This document shows positions 6,638 to 11,764 of a stretch of DNA of 11,764 nt, one piece after another. Positions within the stretch are counted from its first letter, which is position 1; every line of letters starts with the position of its first letter. The stretch is taken from assembly GCA_031282385.1 (NCBI GenBank), contig JAITDV010000449.1:1-11764 (forward strand). The letters run 5' to 3'. The position numbers and the translations under genes are program-made. Origin of the DNA: Planctomycetaceae bacterium (GTDB taxonomy: Bacteria > Planctomycetota > Planctomycetia > Pirellulales > Thermoguttaceae). The notes beneath the pieces were generated by a model that was not told where the DNA came from, did not search any database, and saw only the letters and a program-made list of their open reading frames with translations.

Positions 6638-7236
6638 ACCGTTCCGAAATGTTTAGCTGCGTAATATAGGGCGGTAACTATGATTATTTTTGAAAACTTT
6701 AATTATTTTTTCAAAAAAAATGTGGTGGTGCTTTTTTTATTGTCCGAAATATGCTAGAATCCCATTCCCGTTTTAATGGCAGTTTTAATATTATTGAGAA
6801 ACAGACAACGAAATCACCTAATTAGCATTATTAACATTGAAGAAAATTAATCACTGAAAAATAATTTTTAATTGGTTGATCGCCAAATTTTATTTTACAA
6901 ATTGTACCAGTTGCAAAAAACAATTGATCGGTTAATATTGTCATTGCTTTTGTCTGCATCGTGTTCAGATTTCCTAAACAGTTTCCCTAATCGGCTTCCT
7001 TGATAATCAGAAACGGGAATTGTTGTTTTTGCGCATAATGTTGGGAGAAACCTTTATAAGATTACTTTTGAATCAGTTGTCTGAGATGTGTTAAAACGTA
7101 ACTCTTATTGAGTCGTATTAACAAGTCTAAATAGACTTACAAAGATGAAAGTATAACCAGTTGTATTTAGCCCGCATTGGAGTATTTGACCTGAAATGTA
7201 ACCAGACTTTTCGGAATATAAGCCTGAATTAGGTTG

Positions 7237-7265
7237 TTGAAATCTCAAATGTGAACAGTTATGCT
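7237..7265 (+). promoter_or_regulatory. Possible promoter of the NPCBM/cytochrome gene, overlapping the repeat edge
   Basis: TTGAAA (7237-7242) and TATGCT (7260-7265) are spaced by 17 bp. The -10 hexamer straddles the left edge of repeat copy C; the corresponding bases in copies A and D read TATACT. If used, it would place most of the repeat, including its hairpin, in a leader of about 115 nt. Confidence 0.35.
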
Positions 7266-7365
7266 GTTCGTACTGTAAATTGCGTAACTCAAGAGCATAG
7301 AAGCCTGCTTTCCGATAGGTAAGCATGAGGCGGTAAATGAAATTTAAAGTGTGAACAGTTTAAAA
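7261..7365 (+). repeat. 105-bp hairpin repeat, copy C
   Basis: This copy begins ATGCTGTTCGTACTGTAAAT and ends GTGAACAGTTTAAAA. The hairpin right arm reads AAGC-ATG-AGGC, so all eight base pairs with GCCTGCTT remain, with a 3-nt bulge. It ends 20 bp before the ATG of the large cytochrome gene and so probably lies in that gene's 5' leader. Confidence 0.85.
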
Positions 7366-7385
7366 CCTTAAACCCTAGTAAAAAT

Positions 7386-10300
7386 ATGAAAAAGTTAAAA
7401 TTATATCAAGTTAGCTTGGCGTTGTTTGTAATCGTTTTGGCATCCACTATAACTGTAATAGTAGGAACAGCCGCAGACGTAACAAATGACACTAATACTG
7501 TGTATATTGATCAACTTGACATGCGGAACACGCAATCAGGTTGGCAAACTACGTTGGCAAGAAAAGCTGTCAACAAAAATCCGATTGTACTAAATGGACG
7601 AACTTACGAACGCGGAGTAGGTTCACATGCGCCAGGGTATATAGTTATTTCTTTACCGCAAACCAGCGGAGTTTTTTCTGCTTTTGTTGGAATTGATGAT
7701 GCTTCCAATGTTAGCAATGCAAAGATGGAATTTCTTGTCTATGGCGATGGTAAATTACTTTGGAAAAGCGGAGTTGTTACAACTACTGACGATCCAAAAA
7801 AATGCGAAGTCAAATTTGACGGAATCAAAACACTAAATCTTGTCCAAAGTACTGGTCCCGAAGGAAACAACTCCGGCGATCACGGCGATTGGGCAGACGC
7901 GAAAATCACTTTTGATAAAGCTGATAAAGCTTTGCTTGCCGCGGTTAAAACAATCAGTCTCCGACATTCTATTGTTGATGAGACTGGAACAGCTGTTACG
8001 GTTGACGATGAAATCGGTCGTGAATGGATTGTTCTAAAAAGAGAAATCTCAAAGCCACTTTCAGATAAAGTTAAAAGCGAGGTTTATCGTCCCGAAGCAC
8101 TTTTTCAAGAAAGTGATCGTGATCCGTTGGATGTTGTGTTACGGCGGACGAAAGCGTTGTTGAATCATCTTCGCCAACTTGCCAACGCACCGAAGTTAAA
8201 CGAAGAGGAAGTGAAACTTAACAGTCTTATTGCCCAAAGTAAAGAAACCGCAGTTGAAAACGTTACAGACCGCAAAACAATTTTTGCAGACGCGGTTACA
8301 TTACGGCGGAAGATTTCGTTGCAAAATCCGTTGCTTGATTTCAACGAAATTCTATTTATCAAAAAACACTATTTGCCTGAACCCGAAAAACGCGGCAACC
8401 ACATGTGCGATCAATTTTATGGTTTTCACGCGTTACCTGGCGGCGGTTTGTTTATTTTGAAAAACGCATTTGCCGAAAACAGATCGAAACAAGAAGTTCG
8501 TGACGTGCTTGAAAATTCTGTTGTTGAGAAAGGCAGACTTGCCAACACGAAACTTGACAAGAGATGGGGTTTCCTTTCTCCTGATCTTTCTTTCGACGGT
8601 AATAAGATCGTATTTTCAGCTGCCGATACAACCGCGCAACCACGTAACTGCTATCGTTGGACAACAGAGAATTGTTATCATATTTTCCAAGTGAACGCAG
8701 ACGGAACATGTCTTGAACAACTTACAGACGGTCAATGGGATGATAACGATCCGTGTTATTTGCCGAGCGGTCGAATTGCTTTCATTTCAACGCGCCGCGG
8801 TGGTTATGGACGTTGTCATGGGCGACCGGTTCCAAGTTATACGTTACATTCAATGAATTACAACGGAACAGATATTACGATGTTGAGTCCGCATGAAACT
8901 AACGAATGGAAACCTAGCGTTCAAAATGATGGTAATATTATTTATACACGTTGGGATTATGTTGATCGCGGTTCGGATCAAGCGCATCATCCTTGGGTAA
9001 CAACGCCAGACGGTCGCGATTCACGGGCAATTCAAGGTAATTTCCCGCTTGCGGGTTCGCGTCATACAATTGGCGGCGGCGGAGTTTACAATCGTCCGTA
9101 TTTGGAAACAACATTCCGCGCGATTCCAAATTCACACAAATTGATTGGTGTTGCTGCGCCGCATCATGGGCAATATTTCGGTTCGGTAATTTTGGTTGAT
9201 CCGACGGTTGAAGATGATGGTGTAATGAGTCAAGTTCGCCGTGTTACACCGGAACAACTATTCCCCGAATCCGAAATCGGCACTCACCGTAATAATGCTA
9301 ACTACGGTCAACCTTTCCCGCTTAGCGAAGATTATTATCTTGTTGCGTATGATCCGTTCAGCGATATGGGTAAAGGTCAACTTAATGATTACGGAATTTA
9401 TTTGCTTGATGCGTTTGGCAATAAAACCTTGATTTACAGAGACCCTGAAATTTCGATAAATTGTCCGATTCCATTCAGACCGCGTACAGTGCCGCCGATA
9501 ATTCCGCATCAAACTTTGGTTGGTAAACCGCTTAAACCCGGCGAAGAATATGTACCGGTTGACAAAAGTACATTACCGAAAACTGCGCAAGTTGGAGTGA
9601 TGAATGTTTACGAGTCAATTTATCCGTTGCCTCCGAACACTAAAATCAAAAAACTTCGTATCGTTCAGATACTCCCCAAAACCACGCCGAACAGTAATTC
9701 ACCGCGAATCGGTTACGGTAGTGAAAAAGGCGCGAGAGCAGTACTTGGAACAGTTCCAGTTGAAGAAGACGGCAGCGCGTTTTTCAATTTGCCGGTTGAT
9801 ATTCCGGTATATTTTTTGGCAATAGATCAAAACGGTAACTCGGTACAAAGAATGCGCAGTGCAACTTATGTTAAACCGGGTGAAAAATTGATGTGCAACG
9901 GTTGCCATGAAAACCGTCATAAACCGCCGGTTATTAATCCCGTGTATGTTAAAGCATTGCGGCGTTTACCATCAGATATTACGCCGGATATGGACGGAAC
10001 AAAACCGTTTAGCTATGCTCGTTTGATCCAACCGATACTTGACGCGAAATGTTTTGAGTGCCATGAAAAGGCGTTTGCAGAGAAAAAGACAACTGTAAGG
10101 CTTGACAAAACTGTCGTCGGAAGAGATAAATTTTTCAATAGTTACGCAAATCTTCGTCCGTATGTTTCATACTACGATCAAGACCGAGTACCTTTGGCGA
10201 CACGTGACGCATTCACACAGCCGGGTGTTTTTGGTGCTATCAATTCAAAACTTTGGACAATACTTGAAAAAGGACATTATGATGTAAAGTTGACGCCTGA

Positions 10301-10418
10301 AGAACGCGAGAGATTCCAAATTTGGATGGACAACAATTCCGACTTCTATGGAGTTTTTGATTTCGACAGACAAGAAAAACAACGCTGCGGAGAAATTGTG
10401 CAGCCTTCAATAGAATAG
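7386..10418 (+). CDS. Secreted NPCBM / beta-propeller / di-haem cytochrome c protein (hydrazine synthase alpha-like)
   Basis: This 1010-residue exported protein has a Sec-type signal (hydrophobic 8-27, likely cleavage near TAA-D at 31). An NPCBM carbohydrate-binding module follows at about 33-176 (VYIDQLDM, NGRTYERGVGSHAPGYIVISL, AFVGIDD, FLVYGDGKLLWKSGV). After a charged linker, residues about 335-700 carry PD40/TolB-like propeller repeats: LSPDLSFDGNKIVFSA (397-412), DNDPCYLPSGRIAFIS (453-468), EWKPSVQNDGNIIYTR (507-522). The C-terminal part has two c-type haem sites, CNGCH (837-841) and CFECH (889-893). Propeller followed by two haem domains, plus the RCHGRPVPSYTLHS stretch (476-489), resembles the hydrazine synthase alpha-subunit family, whose non-anammox members have no known reaction. 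The NPCBM suggests action at a glycan or cell surface. The ATG lacks a clear Shine-Dalgarno. Fold assignments are fairly firm; the function is unknown. Confidence 0.88.
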   Translation: MKKLKLYQVSLALFVIVLASTITVIVGTAADVTNDTNTVYIDQLDMRNTQSGWQTTLARKAVNKNPIVLNGRTYERGVGSHAPGYIVISLPQTSGVFSAFVGIDDASNVSNAKMEFLVYGDGKLLWKSGVVTTTDDPKKCEVKFDGIKTLNLVQSTGPEGNNSGDHGDWADAKITFDKADKALLAAVKTISLRHSIVDETGTAVTVDDEIGREWIVLKREISKPLSDKVKSEVYRPEALFQESDRDPLDVVLRRTKALLNHLRQLANAPKLNEEEVKLNSLIAQSKETAVENVTDRKTIFADAVTLRRKISLQNPLLDFNEILFIKKHYLPEPEKRGNHMCDQFYGFHALPGGGLFILKNAFAENRSKQEVRDVLENSVVEKGRLANTKLDKRWGFLSPDLSFDGNKIVFSAADTTAQPRNCYRWTTENCYHIFQVNADGTCLEQLTDGQWDDNDPCYLPSGRIAFISTRRGGYGRCHGRPVPSYTLHSMNYNGTDITMLSPHETNEWKPSVQNDGNIIYTRWDYVDRGSDQAHHPWVTTPDGRDSRAIQGNFPLAGSRHTIGGGGVYNRPYLETTFRAIPNSHKLIGVAAPHHGQYFGSVILVDPTVEDDGVMSQVRRVTPEQLFPESEIGTHRNNANYGQPFPLSEDYYLVAYDPFSDMGKGQLNDYGIYLLDAFGNKTLIYRDPEISINCPIPFRPRTVPPIIPHQTLVGKPLKPGEEYVPVDKSTLPKTAQVGVMNVYESIYPLPPNTKIKKLRIVQILPKTTPNSNSPRIGYGSEKGARAVLGTVPVEEDGSAFFNLPVDIPVYFLAIDQNGNSVQRMRSATYVKPGEKLMCNGCHENRHKPPVINPVYVKALRRLPSDITPDMDGTKPFSYARLIQPILDAKCFECHEKAFAEKKTTVRLDKTVVGRDKFFNSYANLRPYVSYYDQDRVPLATRDAFTQPGVFGAINSKLWTILEKGHYDVKLTPEERERFQIWMDNNSDFYGVFDFDRQEKQRCGEIVQPSIE

Positions 10419-10446
10419 TTTAAAACCGTTTACACTTTAATTTCGG
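10418..10446 (-). repeat. Solo end of the 105-bp repeat family
   Basis: Starting at the last base of the stop codon, GTTTAAAACCGTTTACACTT followed by TAATTTC resembles the reverse complement of the right end of the 105-bp repeats. The hairpin core is absent, so this is a remnant or a single terminal inverted repeat. Together with copy D (10597-10701) it brackets about 284 bp. Confidence 0.4.
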
Positions 10447-10504
10447 TAACCGTTTTTTATATTATTGTGTTTGCCGATTCTAATGTGTGTTCGGTAAATG
10501 TGAA

Positions 10505-10552
10505 TCAATAATTTGGGTTTCATACCTTCGGGTATGTTTCCCGAATTATTGA
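10505..10552 (+). other. Long hairpin with a C(UUCG)G tetraloop
   Basis: The outer stem pairs TCAATAATTTGGG (10505-10517) with CCCGAATTATTGA (10540-10552). A 4x4 internal loop separates it from an inner stem ATACC-TTCG-GGTAT (10522-10535), whose loop is the unusually stable cUUCGg tetraloop. There is no T-run after it, so it is not a standard terminator. It lies 87 bp downstream of the cytochrome gene and may protect or process its 3' end, or be part of a small RNA. Confidence 0.5.
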
Positions 10553-10596
10553 AACGAAAATTGATTAGCGGTATGAATTTTGAATTGTTGACACAT

Positions 10597-10701
10597 ATAC
10601 TGTTAGTACTGTAAATTGCATGACTCAAGAGCGTAAAAGCCTGCTTTCCGATAGGTAAGCAGGCAGTAATGAAGGAAATTTAAAGTGTGAACAGTTTAAA
10701 A
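10597..10701 (+). repeat. 105-bp hairpin repeat, copy D
   Basis: This copy begins ATACTGTTAGTACTGTAAAT, contains the intact hairpin GCCTGCTT/AAGCAGGC around TCCGATAGGT, and ends GTGTGAACAGTTTAAAA. It is close to the consensus and, like copies A and C, exactly 105 bp. It lies in the middle of the intergenic region, 213 bp upstream of the first tat gene. Confidence 0.87.
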
Positions 10702-10880
10702 TTTTGTTGAACTATCTTTTTAGAGATGATGCTTTGATGTTTTTATGTCGCGGATTTTGAGATGTTAATTTTATTATTCAATCTGCTGATCTTTTTGAGT
10801 TTTAGTTTTTTGTTTCGGACTGATGGATAGTCTGATGTTTTTGCATGGAAGTGAAAGAATTGAAAAGTTTAACTTTAAAA

Positions 10881-10898
10881 TTGCCGTTTAATCGGCAA
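10881..10898 (+). promoter_or_regulatory. Small hairpin just upstream of the tatA ribosome binding site
   Basis: TTGCCG and CGGCAA form a perfect 6-bp stem around TTTAAT. It ends 4 nt before the GAGAGG Shine-Dalgarno (10903-10908). It could modulate translation of the tat genes; the evidence is position only. Confidence 0.3.
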
Positions 10899-10914
10899 GA
10901 ATGAGAGGTAAATT

Positions 10915-11160
10915 ATGACAGGTTTAAGTTCGTTGTTTGCGTATGGAATTTTGGCTCAGCCGATTACGCTTGGTTTATTGTTGCTTTTAGCGCTTATACT
11001 ATTTGGCAACCGTTTACCAAGTATGATGCGTTCACTTGGTCGTAGTGTTGTTGAGTTCAAGAAAGGCGTTGCCGGAATCGAGGACGAAATAAATGATGCG
11101 ACCAATAAAACGGAAACCAAACCATCATCAGATACGTCGAGCAATAGTTCGGAGGTTTGA
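10915..11160 (+). CDS. tatA: TatA/TatE-like Sec-independent translocase subunit (first of two)
   Basis: This 81-residue protein has the TatA layout. A short N-terminus precedes one transmembrane helix (about 17-30). The FG hinge (F30-G31) and conserved proline P35 follow, then an amphipathic helix SMMRSLGRSVVEFKKGV (36-52) and a polar, disordered Ser/Thr/Lys-rich tail. TatA oligomers form the pore through which folded twin-arginine proteins cross the cytoplasmic membrane; a possible client in this window is the Gfo/Idh/MocA protein. The N-terminus before the helix is longer than usual. The ATG is preceded by GAGAGG at 6 nt spacing. The second Tat gene starts 3 bp after the stop, with its Shine-Dalgarno inside this gene, so the two are translationally coupled. 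No tatC is in the window. The family call is firm; TatA versus TatB cannot be settled from sequence alone. Confidence 0.85.
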   Translation: MTGLSSLFAYGILAQPITLGLLLLLALILFGNRLPSMMRSLGRSVVEFKKGVAGIEDEINDATNKTETKPSSDTSSNSSEV

Positions 11161-11163
11161 TGT

Positions 11164-11448
11164 ATGGGTATTTCACCGTTTTATGTTATTGTGTTGATGG
11201 TTGCCGGAGTTTTGATTTTTGGTAAAGACCTCCCGGAAATAATGCGTAAATTAGGCGCGGCTTTGTTGGAGTTTCGCAAAGGCATGAGCGAGGTTAGTTC
11301 GGAAATTAAACGCGGCAGCAAAGGCGGCAATTCCAATTCTTGTTTAGCGGGTAACAGAACGGGCAAATTTGAAGTTCCGATTGCGGAGGTTTGTGAAAGC
11401 AATGAGAGTGCATCGTTTTCGGAAAATAAATTTGAGCCGCCGGTTTGA
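11164..11448 (+). CDS. Second TatA/TatB-like translocase subunit
   Basis: The 94-residue protein has a transmembrane helix at about 6-19, the FG hinge (F19-G20), P24 and an amphipathic helix EIMRKLGAALLEFRKGM (25-41). These align well with the preceding gene product, so the two probably arose by duplication. The tail is longer and different, with two cysteines (C60, C77), which is unusual for the cytosolic tail of a TatA-type protein. A pair of TatA-like proteins may divide the TatA and TatB roles, as tandem tatA/tatB genes do elsewhere. The start is supported by GGAGG (11151-11155) 8 nt upstream, inside the end of the first gene. A GC-rich hairpin overlaps its stop codon. Confidence 0.83.
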   Translation: MGISPFYVIVLMVAGVLIFGKDLPEIMRKLGAALLEFRKGMSEVSSEIKRGSKGGNSNSCLAGNRTGKFEVPIAEVCESNESASFSENKFEPPV

Positions 11449-11458
11449 ACCGGCTTTT
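11439..11458 (+). terminator. Hairpin overlapping the end of the second tat gene
   Basis: GCCGGT and ACCGGC pair around TTGA, which includes the stop codon, and are followed by TTTT. The stem is strong but the T-run is short, so this may be a weak terminator or a 3' stabilising structure. Confidence 0.45.
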
Positions 11459-11480
11459 AGCTAGTGTGTGTTTTAGTTGT

Positions 11481-11510
11481 TAGTCAAGTTTTTTAGAGAC
11501 TTGACTATTT
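11481..11510 (+). terminator. Second hairpin between the tat genes and the tRNA
   Basis: TAGTCAAGT (11481-11489) and ACTTGACTA (11499-11507) form a perfect 9-bp stem with a 9-nt loop, followed by TTT and then the tRNA two bases later. It may be a terminator or a site that helps process the tRNA 5' end. Confidence 0.4.
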
Positions 11511-11511
11511 C

Positions 11512-11585
11512 GGGCGGCTAGCTCAGTTGGTTAGAGCGTTGCTTTCACACGGCAGAGGTCACAGGTTCGAATCTTGTGCCGCCCA
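11512..11585 (+). tRNA. tRNA-Val(CAC)
   Basis: The 74-nt cloverleaf is complete. The acceptor stem is GGGCGGC with GCCGCCC and discriminator A (11585). The D-stem is GCTC/GAGC. The anticodon stem TTGCT/GGCAG encloses the loop TTCACAC with anticodon CAC (11546-11548), which reads GUG. The T-arm is ACAGG-TTCGAAT-CTTGT. CCA is not encoded and must be added by nucleotidyltransferase. The anticodon stem has two G-U pairs and the T-stem one, at places where many bacterial tRNA-Val(CAC) genes have G-C, in keeping with AT drift. Confidence 0.95.
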
Positions 11586-11587
11586 AT

Positions 11588-11625
11588 AATCCGGTTCGGA
11601 ATTAACTTCCGAATCGGATTTTTTT
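11588..11625 (+). terminator. Intrinsic terminator after tRNA-Val
   Basis: AATCCGGTTCGGAA pairs with TTCCGAATCGGATT (one G-T pair) around a TTAAC loop and runs into a stretch of seven Ts. It starts 2 bp after the tRNA. This is the clearest Rho-independent terminator in the window. Confidence 0.9.
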
Positions 11626-11764
11626 GTATAGGATACTCTTCATACATTAAACCGAAGTTCCGGAGGCTTTTTTTGTTAAGTGCCTATAACTATTGAAGTT
11701 ATATAAATTCTTATTTCATAAAAATGGCTACAGACTGATTATTTTTGAGTGTTTGCTATTGTTA
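11626..11764. other. AT-rich right edge
   Basis: No gene is visible. TATAACT and AGTTATA (11685-11703) form a perfect 7-bp inverted repeat around ATTGA, which could be an operator or a small hairpin belonging to whatever lies beyond the window. Confidence 0.35.

Larger units (their letters stand above)
5949..7385. other. 1.4-kb gene-free divergent region packed with palindromic elements
   Basis: This region separates the minus-strand DUF1559 operon from the plus-strand cytochrome gene. From left to right it holds the DUF1559 leader and possible promoter, a 203-bp inverted-repeat element with a GC-rich palindrome (6331-6533), an inverted 105-bp repeat one base further on (6535-6637), about 620 bp of AT-rich DNA with no feature I can support, a possible promoter (7237-7265), and a direct 105-bp repeat (7261-7365). 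An extended -10-like TGCTAGAAT occurs at 6752-6760 without a good -35. The bases just before 7261 (GTGAACAGTT) match the right end of the 105-bp repeat and may be the tail of a decayed copy. Confidence 0.5.
10419..10914. other. Intergenic region between the cytochrome gene and the tat genes
   Basis: This region of about 500 bp has no gene I can support. It holds a solo repeat end (10418-10446), a long hairpin (10505-10552), repeat copy D (10597-10701) and a small hairpin (10881-10898) just ahead of the tatA ribosome binding site. I found no convincing intrinsic terminator for the cytochrome gene. Confidence 0.5.

Noticed and set aside
6752..6760. Extended -10-like TGCTAGAAT as a promoter for the cytochrome gene
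   Set aside because: There is no -35 at the right spacing and it lies over 600 bp from the start codon.
7386..10418. Calling the cytochrome gene hzsA and inferring anammox metabolism
   Set aside because: Hydrazine-synthase-alpha-like proteins occur in many non-anammox planctomycetes, no hzsB/C or hydrazine dehydrogenase gene is present, and the NPCBM fusion points elsewhere.
1614..10701. The 105-bp repeats as a CRISPR array
   Set aside because: Copies are kilobases apart, one is inverted, and they carry internal hairpins and terminal inverted repeats; there are no regular spacers and no cas genes.
11651..11676. Possible terminator near the right edge (CCG...CGG followed by seven Ts)
   Set aside because: The stem is only about 3 bp, and the strong terminator just after the tRNA makes a second one unnecessary.

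Overview
The window looks like part of a low-GC planctomycete chromosome, probably from an anaerobic or gut-type lineage of the Pirellulales/Thermoguttaceae kind. The evidence is family content: a DUF1559 pseudopilin-like protein followed by a small carboxypeptidase-regulatory-like lipoprotein, a Tat-exported Gfo/Idh/MocA oxidoreductase, and a large secreted NPCBM/beta-propeller/di-haem protein of the hydrazine-synthase-alpha-like type. The placement is inferred from these families, not from a marker gene.

Layout. The left edge (1-162, + strand) is the 3' end of a probable glycoside hydrolase. Minus-strand genes follow: ribD (456-1601), the Gfo/Idh/MocA gene (1963-3414), the lipoprotein (4202-4687) and the DUF1559 gene (4727 to about 5917, or 5948 if a homopolymer frameshift is repaired). 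A 1.4 kb gene-free stretch (5949-7385) holds nested palindromic repeats. Plus-strand genes follow: the 1010-residue NPCBM/cytochrome gene (7386-10418), two coupled TatA-like genes (10915-11160 and 11164-11448), and a tRNA-Val(CAC) with a clear intrinsic terminator (11512-11625).

The most unusual content is non-coding. I see three families of short elements with terminal inverted repeats. One is a 105-bp hairpin element in four copies (1614-1718, 6535-6637, 7261-7365, 10597-10701). The second has GGGAAC(C/T)TCTAAAAA termini, in two copies that each abut a stop codon (289-455, 4045-4194). The third is a 203-bp element (6331-6533) carrying a GC-rich REP-like palindrome. The first two families lie within tens of bases of gene starts or ends, so they may affect leaders and 3' ends.

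The best candidate for something undescribed is the DUF1559 gene. A well-formed Shine-Dalgarno and ATG at 5948 open a frame that runs into a 14-G tract and stops directly after it. With 13 Gs the same start would read through into the pseudopilin. This is what a slippage on/off switch would look like, although a homopolymer sequencing error gives the same picture.

Functionally, most of the genes concern the cell envelope and extracellular carbohydrate. There are Sec-, Tat- and prepilin-type export signals, Tat pore components, a carbohydrate-binding module fused to a c-type cytochrome, and a glycoside hydrolase tail. ribD and the tRNA are housekeeping genes.
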